A stretch of 64,000 nucleotides of DNA. Origin: Mesostigma viride. Its lineage: Eukaryota > Streptophyta > Mesostigmatophyceae > Mesostigmatales > Mesostigmataceae. The notes below the pieces were generated by a model. It saw only the letters and a program-made list of their open reading frames with translations. It made no database searches and was not told where the DNA came from. Below are positions 40,701 to 52,151 of this stretch, one piece after another. The stretch's first letter is position 1, and each line of letters starts with the position of its first letter. The stretch is from contig RPFO01000256.1 in NCBI GenBank assembly GCA_009746045.1, positions 2,116,329 to 2,180,328 on the forward strand. The letters are read 5' to 3'. The translations under genes were made by a program, and so were the position numbers.

Positions 40701-43700
40701 AGACGGGCCAAAGCATGCACCCACACATTTTTAGACCATTCGTCTGGGCACAAATGATGGAGGCAACGCATGTTTGGCACCGTGCCAAACATGGCTGGAC
40801 ATTCCAAACTTCACACCATCAGCAGTACCTGGACTACCTAGACATGTCAAATACGGCCAAATGACTTGAAACTACATCCGTGCTACGCCAAGGCACATTT
40901 GCCACCAAATCGTGCTGCATTTTAACCCCAAATGCGTATGGGGTAGCCTTTGCCAGCAGGGCACCTGGCCAACCCAGACATGGCCTGGATAGCACTAAGC
41001 TCAGTGGCCACCAACCATGCACACCCAAATACTGTGGATCTCACCAGATTATAGGGACTCAGAAGGTGCACAGTTCAAGGCATGTTGGCACCACTGCCCC
41101 CGTTGGAACTGCACTCTGACCAACTGCCAGCAGCCCACCTGGAAGTGCCATGGACCACTCAATCATCATCACTGTTGTGGTCTTCTCCCTCACATGCAGG
41201 GCAAAAGTAGTCACCCTCAGGCACGTGGGTGAGGGGGGTGCCGATTGCCCATGCACTGCAAGTGCACACCCCACGAGTACTCATCGCCATCACACAGCAC
41301 AATGGGGACGGCCGCCCCTGCAATTGTGTGCACAGCAACAAGGCTGGTAGTTTTACATGCACATCCCAAGTATGAACCAGGTCTAAGGTGTGAGCATCAT
41401 GCCAAAACCATGGACGTCACTGCAAGAACACCCAAGAAAGCTCTACCCACACTACCCAGCCCGATGTGGGAGAACACATAGCCCATAGACAAAGAATCCT
41501 TATCATACATTCTGCTTTCCAGGGCTTCTCACCATGGTTACCTTGCCTTGGTAGCATATTGTCTCATCCATAATATGCTTGTGCCCTCCCACGATTTAGT
41601 TGGAGATGCTTTCATAGAAGAATGCCAAACCCTACCTAATTGCTGTGCCACCCATGCAGTATGTCCCTTAGTGCGGGGACCTGATAGTCAACAACCAGCC
41701 GTGGAAGCCGCCCACGGGCTAGACAAGCCATTATGTAGTCACGCCCATGTTTGGGTGATGCAAACTGGACTACGTTGTGCCACGCCAATGCAGGGTAGAA
41801 CGTAGCCATATGGCCTAACCGGTAGCCAACCGACATCCGCCAGCCTAGCTATGTTTCTCGCCTAGCACTGCCTGTTTGCTTGCGTCAATATAGTAGCAAT
41901 GCTCACATGGGTCGTATTGCACCCACAGGGGATGCCGCATCGTTTCGACGGGTCGGATTGTGCACCTTGTGGCATGCCTGTGGCATGAGGGAAGGGGGGG
42001 CGCTCTGCCCCCTGCCCGCTGTGCACACACAGGGATTAAAAGCACTCTGGTGCTCCGTGACTAACCAACCGGAGCACGTGTTTGATTGATTAAATAATTG
42101 ATCAATCAATCAATTAATTAATTAATTAGCGTTCCTTAGACAACCACTGTAACCTTCCTTTCAAACAAGAGCATGTGCTTATAAACAGGCTCTAGTTCGT
42201 CAGCCTTTCAGCACTGAGTAAGGCGGCTACTAAAGAAGGCCGTGTCAAATCTAACACAGAAAGTAAAGATCCCTCAAAGAAGCCATTTCATGCGTCTCAT
42301 AACTTAATAAACTGCATGGCTCGCGTCTTGGCACATTTTAGCCATGCAACGTAGACGAATTCATTCAAACGTTGCTAGGAATCTGGCGATGCAGCCGCAA
42401 AAAGTGGCAAACAATCTGGCGTCAACTGCCCCGAAAGAAGGCAAAAGGCTCGCGTGAATAACTCTGAAACTACGAAAAGACGACATCGAGGACAGGACCG
42501 TACTATGAAAGCAGAGTCATTCATACAGGTGCACAAAAAAGCACCAATGTCTATGCAAGAGTCGGACGCGCATCCCGCGAGCCTGAACACAGGATCGTCG
42601 TTGATGCCTACAATCTTGACGATAACCAACCGTTTCTTCCAAGTTCCATTAGTCCCAAAAGAAACGCTTCCTTAACGCTGATTGTAGCCTGAAGGACAGG
42701 TCCCGCGGATTTTTCGGGGCCAATATATTCGCGCCGGGACCGTCCCCTTAAAACGATAAGAATATTCTTGGTATGGCGTAGTGCGCTCCGCGACGTGTGC
42801 AGACTCTTTGCTATCAAGGAGACAACCAGTGCAGGCCAGAAATCGGGAGAATCCGGACCATGGTAGCTCCAGCCTGCCGTAATCTTTTCCGCGCGTTCAA
42901 GTCATTCAGGATGATGAATATGAATGGAGATGGAAATGTGTAGCCTTGTGCATTGAAATTATGGCTGGCTTACGTGTAGAGCGACTAGATGACCTAGACG
43001 CTGGGGCCGGAAACAGCTTGCTTGATCAGGGCGTGTGTTTCGAGCCTAACTGGCCGGGAGTGTCTAGTGGTGAGCACCATTGCTGCGATCGCTCTCCCAC
43101 CATTTACGGTCTTTGCTATGCTTGTCGCCGCAATGTGGGGACTCTCAAGTATGCTTGGGGATGCCAAGTTGGGGTATGCTGCGCGCTGCAGCACGGGGAC
43201 ATGGGGGGGTATTCTGCCTGTCAGAACGTGTGGCCTGTTTGGTATGTTAGCAACGTTGGGCATACCGCGCGCTGCTGCCTACTCAGCCGGGGGAGCTATC
43301 TGGGAACAAGGCAGGTGTCCTGTAGGTTTCGGGTGGCTCCAGCGGCACAGTAACTTCACAGGGGGGAATGGACAGGGGGGGTTGACAGGGGGCTCTTTTG
43401 GAGGTCATGAACCCCTGCATTTGTGCACATCCTTCATCGTCCGCATTGTTGTCGAGACAGATTTGCCTGCTGAGGCTTGTCCCTCTGCTCCCCTTCCCGG
43501 TTCTCCCCCTAACCTCCCCTGTACCCTAACCCCCCTCTCCATTTCGCCCCCTTGTCCCCCGGTGGCGACCCACGCAGCGTGACCTGGAGCTGCACCACCT
43601 CAAGATGGACGCCAGCATACCCACCACAACCGGCAGCCAACCACAGCACATGACCGCTGCCGCCGCCGCCGTCGCCGCCACAGTGGCCGGTGGAGGCCGC

Positions 43701-45227
43701 GGCACCTCGGCGCATGCCCCCTCTGGCACGGGCGTCCCTGGGGGTCGTCCCGGGTACACTGCCGGTGGCTCCCCGATGGCCATGGCAGGATCGACTGCCG
43801 CAGGAGGACAAGTCGGCGCGGGTTCGGGCAAGAGCATAACAACAGCACCAGGGGCGGCGGGAGCCGCGTCCGCAGCGGCCAATAAGAAGCGCAAGTCTCA
43901 AGGGGAGGGTGCCGGTGAGGGGGCGGCAGCACCCATGGCCAACGGGGGCGTGACGTCTGCAAGTGCCACCATGCCAGCTGCCCCACAGACGCTGGCTCCC
44001 ACGGGCCACCCACAGACGCCCATGGCATCCACAGCGACAGCGCGCAAACCCCCTGCCAAGCTCTCGGGTCCGGCCACGGTCGTCCAGGCATCTCCCTTGC
44101 CAGCTGGCGTCGCGGCGGCAGCCCCCCTGGGAAAGGGGCTGGCGGCCACTCCGCAGGCGACAGGGGTCCCGGGGGGGGCGGCCCCGAGGCCCCCACTGGG
44201 GGTGGGTCAGCCGGGGGTCGCCCCCGGGACCCTATTACCAGGGGGGGTGGCCAACAAGGGTCCGCTCGGTCTCGCGACACCGAGCAGGCCCGCTGGACCT
44301 GCAGTGGGGGGGGTGACAGATGCCAGTGCTTTTTCCATAGGGCTGCCCACGGGGCCGGGCGTCGTCCGGCCACCATCAGGTCCCGCTGGGACTCTGCCTG
44401 CCGCAACCGCTGCCGCCGCCGCTGCTGCTGCCGCCGCCGCCGCCGCGCTCGCGGCAGCCAAAGCGGCTGCGCCCGGCGCCCGCCTTTCTTATCCCGTTGT
44501 GCCACCTGGCAGCGTGTCGGCCTTGGACGCAGGGGGAATGGTGCGGCCCAGCGTGGGCAGCTCGGTGGTGGGTGGTGCGCCGCCTCCTGGGTTGGCAAAT
44601 GCTGCCAGTGCTCCTGCCAGCATGAGCACCCTGAGCAATGATGCCAGGGTGTCCCCAGGGGTCGCAGCGCCAGCTGTGCTGAGGCCGGGAGTAGCCACCC
44701 CCGCCGTGGCCACCCCCGCCATGGCCACTCTGCCGGCCGTCGTCGCTGTAGGAACGGGCACTGGGGCAGGCATCACAGGGGCAGGGCAGGCGGGGGCGGT
44801 GCCTGCCAGAGCCCAACTGGTCGCGGCAACTGCAGGTCCTGTTTCCACCACCGGCACGCCATCATCACTGGCAGGCGCCGGTGCGGTTGTTGCCAGCGGG
44901 GGGAGCGTAAAGCCAGCAGCTGTCACAGTCCTTCCGGCCGGGCCGACGGCGCCCCCTGTGCTGATGGTGGGTGCCGTCAGCTCGGCACCGTTGCAGGCGA
45001 GACCAGCCGACGCGGCACCTCTTGTTACGAGTATTATTAGCGCCAGTATCCCTGTGGGGCTTGCGGACGCAAGCGGCCTGGCCCCGCTCCCGGCACGGAG
45101 CGCGGTCCTGCCGGCGGTTGGCTCCGCGGTGGTGGCAACGCAAGCGCCCGCGGGCAGCCGGGCAGTCACCGTGGGTGCGGCCATCAAGGCAGAAGGGCCA
45201 GCCCCAGCTGCCACCACAACGCACTGA
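34725..45227 (+). CDS. Probable host gene: four-exon, Ala/Pro/Gly-rich protein with SANT/Myb-like N-terminus
   Basis: Exons inferred: 34,725-34,831, 34,969-35,053, 38,412-38,498 and 43,578-45,227. All junctions are GT-AG (donors GTACGT, GTATGG, GTATGC; acceptors TTTTTCAG, GGCGCAG, CACGCAG) and phases agree, giving about 642 aa. Exons 1-2 encode [16 protein letters not shown]... and [15 protein letters not shown] / DWVAIQK, whose spacing of Leu, Ala and Trp resembles a SANT/Myb-type helical domain (weak). Exon 3 is acidic ([16 protein letters not shown]). Exon 4 starts [10 protein letters not shown], has a KKRK basic motif near 43,885, and is otherwise low-complexity Ala/Gly/Pro/Thr/Val with an Ala homopolymer near 44,410. 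A nuclear regulator is a reasonable guess. Extra exons inside the 3.4- and 5.1-kb introns cannot be excluded. Confidence 0.5.
35752..36189 (+). repeat. 440-bp polypyrimidine tract in host intron 2
   Basis: Almost only C and T on the plus strand, built from CCCCT and CCCCCT units and ending in (CCCT)n then CTCTCTC. It lies in the 3.4-kb intron. The apparent Pro/Leu/Ser open frames are repeat artefacts. Confidence 0.95.
36190..38411. other. Rest of host intron 2, no recognised gene
   Basis: A minus-strand frame at 36,907-37,287 ([35 protein letters not shown]) is open for 126 codons and looks partly protein-like, but nothing supports it further. Otherwise I see no repeat family or gene. Confidence 0.35.
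39387..39905 (+). repeat. 520-bp (CATC)n-(CCTC)n-(CATC)n block in host intron 3
   Basis: About 145 bp of CATC repeats, then about 270 bp of CCTC repeats with one 3-bp slip near 39,558, then about 100 bp of CATC repeats. The three-block layout is nearly symmetrical. The long Pro/Ser/His and Asp/Gly/Met open frames on both strands are artefacts. Confidence 0.95.
39906..41889. other. Host intron 3, unrecognised sequence
   Basis: No convincing frame. A 21-bp stem (TGTTTGGCAC, CG, TGCCAAACA) lies at 40,769-40,790. The CA-rich stretch from 40,900 to 41,500 has several short open frames on both strands, none protein-like. Confidence 0.35.
41890..42120 (+). mobile_element. Extreme 5'-truncated LINE 3' end in host intron 3
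   Basis: Plus-strand fragment sharing GTATTGCACCCACAG and the terminal stem-loop GTGCTCCGTGACTAACCAAC / CGGAGCAC (42,051-42,078) with the 3' end of LINE-B (near 45,610-45,650, minus). It ends in ATTG/ATCA/ATTA repeats to 42,129. No coding part remains. It shows this gene copy has been hit by a LINE. Confidence 0.6.
42130..43577. other. Host intron 3, last part
   Basis: No repeat or gene recognised. A plus-strand frame at 43,022-43,582 runs into the exon 4 acceptor but changes frame there. I treat it as intron. Confidence 0.35.
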
Positions 45228-45575
45228 CAAGAGGACACGTTTGCGCCTCACTGTGGGCTCCTTATTTGTACCTTGGCCCCATTCCATAATGCCAGAAACT
45301 GTGGGTACCCCAGCTTTATATATATTGGAGATTCCTGTCTTTTTACAGTATCACTGCTGCAATGTCTCTGATCTGGTGTGAGCTGGTTAAAAATGAAGGG
45401 GGACATGGCGCGCCAAATATTTTCCGCGCAAAAAAATTCGCGGTACCGTCGGTACGGTGTATAATGTGTGCCCGACCGCTCAACCCTCGCGGAGGTGGCC
45501 ATGGCGGCGTGCCTTTAGGCAATATTGATCGATATGGCATGTAAAAATGCCACGTCAGTCACGTGTCTATTAATT
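45228..45575 (+). other. Host 3' flank and a minimal LINE-A 3' end
   Basis: After the TGA, ~300 bp is probably 3' untranslated and downstream sequence. At 45,545-45,575 the LINE-A terminus appears (CCACGTCAGTCACGTG, TCT, then an ATTA tail), tail-to-tail with LINE-B. TGTAA at 45,540 could serve as a green-algal polyadenylation signal, but its position next to the repeat makes this doubtful. Confidence 0.4.
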
Positions 45576-48500
45576 AATTAATTAATTAATTAATCAATTA
45601 ATTAATTAATTAATTAGACTCGTGCTCCCGTTGGGGAGTCACGGAGCATTAACCCCGATGGATGGATGGGTGGGTGCAAACAGTCCTACCGGTCTAATCT
45701 ATCTACATCAGCGACCTACAACATCTATCTAACAGCATCACTAACTACAACATCTATCTAAACAGCATCACGCTGCCCTAGGGGAGCTGTCTGGCGTGCC
45801 TCCCGTGGGTTTGCACACGCGGGCGCTTCCCCACAGGGGGGGGCTCGTTATCCTCTATGACCTGGGCCCACTTGGCCTTGTCCATCATCTTCTTCCAAAT
45901 CACGGAGAGGCCTAGCCCCCCCATGTCCTCTACTAGCTGTTCTTTGAAGGTGCGGGCCTTGCGGCGTCTAATTTTCATCACAGGGCCCGGCCCACGTCAG
46001 GAGGTGCCGGCCAGGCTGAGCTGGTCGCAGTCCCGCGGGGGGGGCACGTGAGGTGTCTACCTGGTTGGTGCGAGCTAGGTGACCTACTAGCTGCAGGCTC
46101 CGCTGCTTAATGGTGCTGGTGATATATGGCATGCCCTGATACAGCTGTCCTCATTGCGGACGTGAGCAGCATATCCTACTCTGAAACTGGAGCGCAGCAT
46201 GTTGGTGACCGCGCCGTCCAGCTTGCGGGCCAGGTCGGCGGTAAGGGTCCACGTCTCGGCCCCATGTGTGAGAACAGGAAGGACGAGGACCTTAAACAGG
46301 TCCTGTTTCTCGATCTTGCCCAGGGGCTTGCGCCACAGGGCCCGGTACTGGCGTAAAGCGTGCCAGGCGAGGGAGATGCGATGGTCCACATCAACCTCGC
46401 AGCTGGGAAGCAGGCTGCCCAGCAGCTTGACACAGTCCCGATACAGGACTCGAGAGCCGTCGAGGAGATAGAGGGGTGGCGGTGAGTGGGTGAGCCCAAC
46501 CGCCAGGGCCTCTGTCGTCTTGCTGACCTCAAGCCCCACTGCACGGGCCTCGAGAGCCAGGCAGTCAAGCCATGTCTGCACGTGCCCAGTGTCCTCGAAG
46601 AGGGTGGTGTCGTCTGCGTAGATGATGTCTGCCAGCCGAATCTCCGTGTCCGCGCCGCCATGCCAGAATTTGTTAGCAACCTGCACCCCTGGTTCCGGCT
46701 ACCCACGATGCGGGCAAATCGCTCGCGCGCCTGAATTATTACGTATTCGACCACAATAATGAACAGGTAGGGCGACAGCACGCAGCCCTGCCACACACCC
46801 TTCTGTAAAGGGCATGGTGGCGTGGTCCCGTAAGAAGTGCGCACCGAAGTGGTGGACTCTTCATACAGGTTGCGGATGACAGCAATAAGGGGGCGGGGGA
46901 TCCGGAACAGCTCGAGGATGTCCCAAAGCGCAGGCCAGAAAACCGAATCGAAGGCTTTGATGAAGTCCACCAGCACAAGGTGCAAAGGGGACTCACCAGG
47001 CTGAAGGTGTTGCAGTTCCTCCACCAGTCGGCGAGTAGCGAAGAGCGCCTGTACTGTGTTGCGACCTGAACGGAAGGCGTGCTGAGTCTCGCTGAGGTGA
47101 CCGTCCAGGCCGGCCGTGCGCAGGCGGTTCAGGATGAGCCGCATAAGAAGCTTGAGGGGGGCGCTTTGAATGCACACCCCTCTGTAGTTGCCGGGGTCGG
47201 CTGGCGACCCCTCAAGTGTTCTTGTACATGCAGCATCGTGCGAAAACTGTGTTGCCAGGCTGCTGGAGGTGGTTGCGACGACAGCAGAAGGCGGTTGCAG
47301 ATGTCCCGGAAGAGCAGCATAACTGTCACCGGTGTCCTCGAATTCGGCTGCAAGTTTCACATCTGCGGCAGGAATCTCGTCGGAGCCGGTGGCTGCGTCA
47401 TAACGTAGGCGCTGGACCGCCTCCGTGACCTCGCGAGAGGTGAAAGGAGGCATGTCGGACGGGTCGCCAAGTGGGCCGATCAGCGGGGGGACTAGGTAGT
47501 CCGCCGCTGACCTAGGCGGGGCCGGGGGCCCAGCGGGGCCGGCCAGGGCGGCCGGGCGGGCGGCGGCGGCTGGGAGCAGGGGCGGGCGCGGCGCAGCTGT
47601 CCCCACGACCTCGGCCGAGGCCGCGGCCCGCAGGTACGAATTAAGCCGCTGGGCTGGGGCGCCAGGGACGTCGTGGCGGTGGGGCCGGCCGAGGCCGTCC
47701 GGGTGCCCGAGGCGCTTGTACCAGTCTGAACCAGGCCCCCTTGCCGTCGTGCTTCTGCTGGCAGCTGCGCAGGTCCTTGACCATCTGCTGAGCGTCTGCC
47801 TTCTCAGCCTGCTCGTAGGCGACCCTCAGAGCTGCTTGCAGCCCAGGTTTGGCGGTCGGATCCCTGTTGCGGCGGAGCATCTGCCTGGCGGCGACCACTG
47901 TCGGTGCGTGCATGACGGTGGACAGCAAGCTGTCGGCGCGGAGGCAAGGAGGGGAGGGTGCGGGCAGCCAGGCGATACTTGGCAGCGACACCACGGAGGA
48001 TCACTGAAATATCACCCGGCGGCGGAATGGCGTGTAACTGCTGGCGGCTGCCCCTGGCGTCGAAAACGGCCAGAAAGTCATCCCTGTGCGACATAGCGGC
48101 CTGCTCAGACTTCTGCTGACATCTTGTCGGCATCCTTCAGCACAATCCGGAGCACCTTAGATCTGGCTGAGGCGCCATGCAGCTGTCGCGACAGTTTCAC
48201 CCCAGGAAATCGCCGAATCTGATGCGAGCGAGCACGAGACGGTGATCAGATTCCACCGTGCTGACAGAATCTTGCAGGACGCGAGCATCAACATGCAACT
48301 GAGGGGCGCTGAGCCCGGCGTACGCAGATATAGTCAAGGCACACCACCCGATCCGACGGCCCAAAAAAGGTGGCAAGCTGCTCAGCGGGGCGTGCGAAAG
48401 AAGCATTGCATGCAACCAGCGCAGATTCTGCCAGCAGATTCACAAATAAAGGCGTGTTACCGTTGGCTGTCGTGTTGGTTGGGGAGTACTGAGCGCCCCC

Positions 48501-48616
48501 AGTGCCAACTGGCAGCGTGGCGTTGGCGTCGAGCAGCATAACCAGGAAGTGCCGAGCTGGGATGTTGGCCTCCTCCTCCTTGAGGGCGTTGAAGAAGGCC
48601 TCACGTTCCGCCTGAG
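45576..48616 (-). mobile_element. LINE-B: APE-type LINE, 5'-truncated, minus strand
   Basis: Runs 5' to 3' on the minus strand from 48,616 to the tail at 45,576-45,616. It has the end of the APE domain at 48,540-48,200 (MLLDANATLPVG, VVCLDYICVRR, SDHRLVLARIRF), then a linker, then the reverse transcriptase. The terminal stem-loop GTGCTCCCGTTGGGGAGTC...GGAGCA lies at 45,618-45,646, followed by an ATTA-repeat tail. The N-terminal half of the endonuclease is missing. Confidence 0.8.
46087..47606 (-). pseudogene. LINE-B reverse transcriptase, one frameshift
   Basis: Frame 47,606-46,700 carries NYRGVCIQSAPLKLLMRLIL, FVDFIKAFDSV-like LVLVDFIKAFDSVFW (first catalytic Asp), LIAVIRNLYEESTTSVRTSY and KGVWQGCVLSPYLFII. 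A shift near 46,700 moves to the frame with ADIIYADDTTLFED (YADD active site near 46,611-46,630), GLEVSKTTEALAVGL, LLGSLLPSCEVDVDHRISLA and the GAETWTLT block. The last part, KMMDKAKWAQVIED, is at 45,860-45,930. GAETWT occurs in several APE clades (RTE, L2/CR1-like), so no clade is assigned. Confidence 0.75.
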
Positions 48617-49190
48617 CTCAATTAATTAACGCCGGGCATGTAAAAAGCTAGAAAAAATGCATGAATTTCGCAAAAGACTAGTTGATGATCTCATTTCATG
48701 GCGGAAAGTTTACGGTTTGCAATATCGCTAATTTCTTGAACGGCTACGGGCGCGGGGGTCCAGGATATAATTTCTCTTGCGGATCATGCAGGTTTACAGC
48801 AGCGATCGTGAGGCAACGTAGGCTCTAAAGATCGAATATATGAAACTAACTTAATGGTGTTGTCGAGTTTGTGCCGAAGCTTCCCGGGTTCTTTTACATT
48901 TCCGGCCATTCAAGCTAAGAGCCTACGCAGGCCTGCGCATGTCGCCTTCGACGCGTATTCACGGAAGGTGCACCTTCCTTGTTCGCCTGGACAATGGATG
49001 ATGTGATCTATTATAAGTTTATTGTTCGCGCTTGCGTGCCAGTTTATGCATCAAACTTTTCTGGACACGCTGGCAGGACGGCATTAACGCCGGCCTTGCG
49101 CCTTTTTTTCGGGTAGTTTCCCTGCAGGAAGCGCTCCATTTGTTTCGGTTGCATCGTCAAATTCCTAGCAATTTCGTACAATTTCGTATA
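48617..49190. other. Unrecognised AT-rich spacer
   Basis: About 570 bp between LINE-B and the next half-LINE. It starts with an ATTA run. I see no reading frame or repeat in it. Confidence 0.4.
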
Positions 49191-49194
49191 GTTT

Positions 49195-49883
49195 GTGGCT
49201 GGCATGCTAAAGACTGGCCCGGCACCCGTGCTCCTTACCTAAGTACATGGCGGACAAGCTGTTGTGGACCGCAAGAAGCTCTCAGGGACTCACTTCACGC
49301 TGGACGACAACCTGACCCTGGCCCAGCAACAACGGCGACGTGAGCTTTGCATGGCCGACCTACCTCCAGATACGGCAAAGCGCAGGGGGGAAACCGGTAT
49401 ACTGGAGGGGGGACGTCATCCACGTCGACCACAAGCCCTGGCAGGCACCCCCTGCCACCTCAGCAAAACCAGTCTAGGAAATATAGCAGTAGTGTAGATT
49501 AGTAAGGCTTAGCCTACCAAGCGGCCCCAGCGCATGTGCGCCCATAATGGCCCCCAATCCCCATGTGGATGATGCCTTCACAGAATTTAGCCAAGCCATG
49601 CCTATAATCAATTAAAGTGTCTATTAATTAATTAATGCCTATAATCGGACCCCCCATGGATGTTGCACTAAGAATTTCGCCATGCTATGCCTATGCAGAG
49701 CGATGCTCTCTGCTGAGACGCCATGCCCTAGCTCTTGTATAGCCATGATGATCTTCCCCCATGTGCATGACATGCTCCCCCTTAGCTGGGCATAGCGTGA
49801 TAGATCATGAGGGTGCAGGTGCCCTGGTGCACCTAGAACAAGTGTTGTTTACATTCCCACCCTTGCAGGAAGTACTAGCTTAG
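49195..49883 (+). mobile_element. Half-LINE: ORF1 C-terminus, linker and family-S 3' end
   Basis: Plus-strand order: the ORF1 C-terminal block (LDDNLTLAQQQRRRELC, near 49,300-49,355, and the GDVIHVDHKPWQ codons), the LINE linker (GTAGATTAGTAAGGCTTAGC, GCGCATGTGCGCCCATAATG) and directly the family-S 3' region, with no ORF2. It is cut at 49,883 by a 1.79-kb TIR element and resumes at 51,674. The same order occurs on the minus strand at 62,624-63,620. Confidence 0.75.
49598..49646 (+). mobile_element. 25-bp LINE micro-insertion with 12-bp target duplication
   Basis: ATGCCTATAATC is present at 49,598-49,609 and again at 49,635-49,646. The 25 bp between consist of AATTAAAGTGTCT plus an ATTA tail, the last bases of the LINE-A 3' end (cf. 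GTGTCTATTAATTAATT at 45,557-45,575). It looks like reverse transcription that stopped almost at once. Confidence 0.8.
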
Positions 49884-51673
49884 TGTCCATTTACCCAGAG
49901 GCCTCAATTGAGGCCTTTTGGCTCAATTGAGGCCTTTTTCACCAAGGTCACATGGGGACGGTAATTTTGGCGGGAAGGACCGGTCCTATGGGTCGTCCGG
50001 CCCCAGTGGCGCGAATCTGGTATATGTGCTGAGCGTCCTGACCCGTTGGGGTCGACAGGGGTCGACGGTTACTGAAAGATATGTGAGGTGGAAAAGTACC
50101 TATTTTGGCCACTTTCGTGCAACCGGACGACGAATTTTCACGAATGCACGACCATGGCGGCCTCGAGTAAAATAGACCGTATGGCCACGTTCGTGCATCA
50201 TTTCGACCAGTAAGGAGCTCGTTGGGTAGATAATTTATCCGTGAAGCTAGCCCGATCGCTAAATGGGTCAAAAGTCGATTTCTAAATTCGTGGGGTCGTT
50301 ATTTGTGTGCTGAATGCCAGGTTAGTGAAATTCAGCTGGGGCGTAATTGGCGTTGATAGTGCGCCTGCCAGCAGGCCGGTGCTTCGATATGCTGGGAAGA
50401 GACTAGCGGAACGGCGGGGGGGGATGTTGGGGCAGCCGTGACTAAAGGGGCACTGGCTATTTTCGAGCCTTTTGGCGTGGATCCGTAGGTAGAGGAAGGG
50501 GTGTTTTTAGCTAGGAAAAACTGGGATGCGGACAATAAACGCGCGCGCGCCCCCAGCTATGGGAGCGCCATTATGCGAACAGCGCTGGTGAGGCCGCTGC
50601 AGCCGCTTTCATACGTCAATGGACGACGCATGGAGCGTCTGTCCGGCCAGATTTGCGGGCTGCATCGCTTCCGGACAACTTGAAAACGCCGAGCTTGAAC
50701 AGCTTTTCTAATGCAGCCACGTTCAGCGCCAGCGCATATGCGTGCCTAGTGATCCCGGGTGTGAGGGGTGTGAAAGGTAAGTGCGTCCTGGTGGTAGTAA
50801 GGTAATGGCATCGATTTGCTTGTGATATCGTCAGTTTTTAGCTGCCTATCGGCGCCTAGTGCCGATGTGACGTAAGGCAGGTTACAGTACTTCGTGCAGT
50901 GCTCTGCGGCTGGCCCCCGCCTTATAGACGTGTTTGCTTTCCATAAGAAGCATGGCAGTTCCTGCCATGCTGGCCATGTCTCAGGCAACCCTTGCAAAGC
51001 CCGAAATCAAGCTAAGAGGTCTAGTAGGCTGTGCAAATGTTGTCCAGTTATGCTTGTATATCTTGCCATGTGCTGTTCATCTGCTGCCGCGGCAGCAAAC
51101 CCCTGTCATAATATACCGTAACAACCTAGATATTGGGGCTATGTGAGTGAAGCTACGCGCTTGGAAGGTCACACCTATCGTTATAATGCATGATCCTTGT
51201 GCGTGTTTGTAATAGAGGCTTTGGATTCCTCATGGTTACGTGCAATACCCATGGCAGGCTATTGCTGCCTGCAGTGCTGCGCGACAGCCCCGGCCGTGCA
51301 AGTGTGTGTGAGGGGTCCCTTGGGGAGCATGCCATGTCATGCCATGCTTACCATGTCGTGGGGGAACCTCGTAAGGTCCAAAAGACACGTTACATGCAGA
51401 TGGAACTGAGTACTGACGCCTTTTGGTCGCTTGTATCTATGGTCATGTTGTGTTGATGGTGCCATCGCAGCGACAACCTGTTTTATTAAATCATAATTAA
51501 ATATGTATTAGGGCTATATGACTGATGTTAAGTGCTGGGAACCCCGAAACAATCATAATAATGCATGGCCTTCACTCATATTTGGAATAAAGTTTGTTGG
51601 CTCATTGTAATTACATGCAACACCCAATTTATGAAAAGGCCTCAATTGAGGCCTTTTTCCAGGTAGATAGACA
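49884..51673. mobile_element. 1.79-kb non-autonomous TIR element (TSD TTAG)
   Basis: The left end TGTCCATTTACCC and the inverted right end GGTAGATAGACA (reverse complement TGTCTATCTACC) are flanked by TTAG at 49,880-49,883 and 51,674-51,677. The family-S sequence reads through when the element is removed. Each end then carries the palindrome GGCCTCAATTGAGGCC (49,900-49,915, a second partial copy at 49,920-49,936; 51,638-51,653, extended by AAAA/TTTT to 24 bp). Internal open frames are short (up to 107 codons) and not recognisable, so it is probably non-autonomous. Confidence 0.75.
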
Positions 51674-52150
51674 TTAGAATGTATGATAGGCCATATGCCC
51701 CTTCTCTGGGCTATGTGCTACAGATGACTCCCAACGGAGTTATGTTTCTAATTAATTGATTCATTAATTATATGAATTTTAATTGAGTATATATGAATTT
51801 AATTTTATATGTATTTTTGTATGAATTTTAATTGAGTATATGCTAAAGACATATACTCCCAACGGAGTTATCAAGGAGACAACCAGCGCAGGCCACTGAA
51901 ATCGGGAGAATCAGGAGTTATGTTCCTAATTAATTAATTAATTAATTAATTAATTAATTAATTAATTAATTAATTAATTCTAAAGACGCCGAGGTCTAGT
52001 TGTTGGTAATCATGTTGACCCTACCCTTGCAGGAAGTAGCCCAGAATGTATTATAAAAGCCATACGCCCCTTCTCAGGGATATGAAGTGAGACAACTATG
52101 CCTGTGCTACATGTACTCCCAACGGAGATATGTTACAATTTAATGTATGG
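51674..52150 (+). repeat. Three family-S 3' ends in tandem, with (TTAA)n tail
   Basis: Copies of the terminal motif (GTGCTACAGATGACTCCCAA, CGGAGTTATG) occur at 51,716-51,750, 51,840-51,875 and 52,105-52,135. The second pair is separated by a 50-bp (AATT)n tract (51,930-51,980). 51,880-51,915 repeats a sequence also seen at 42,817-42,860 (AGGAGACAACCAG, CAGGCCA, AATCGGGAGAATC). Confidence 0.7.
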
Positions 52151-52151
52151 T

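Noticed and set aside
44489-45238. 249-codon minus-strand frame opposite host exon 4
   Set aside because: Ala/Thr/Gly-rich antisense shadow of a GC-rich low-complexity exon. The plus frame is longer, ends at a plausible stop and joins upstream exons in phase.
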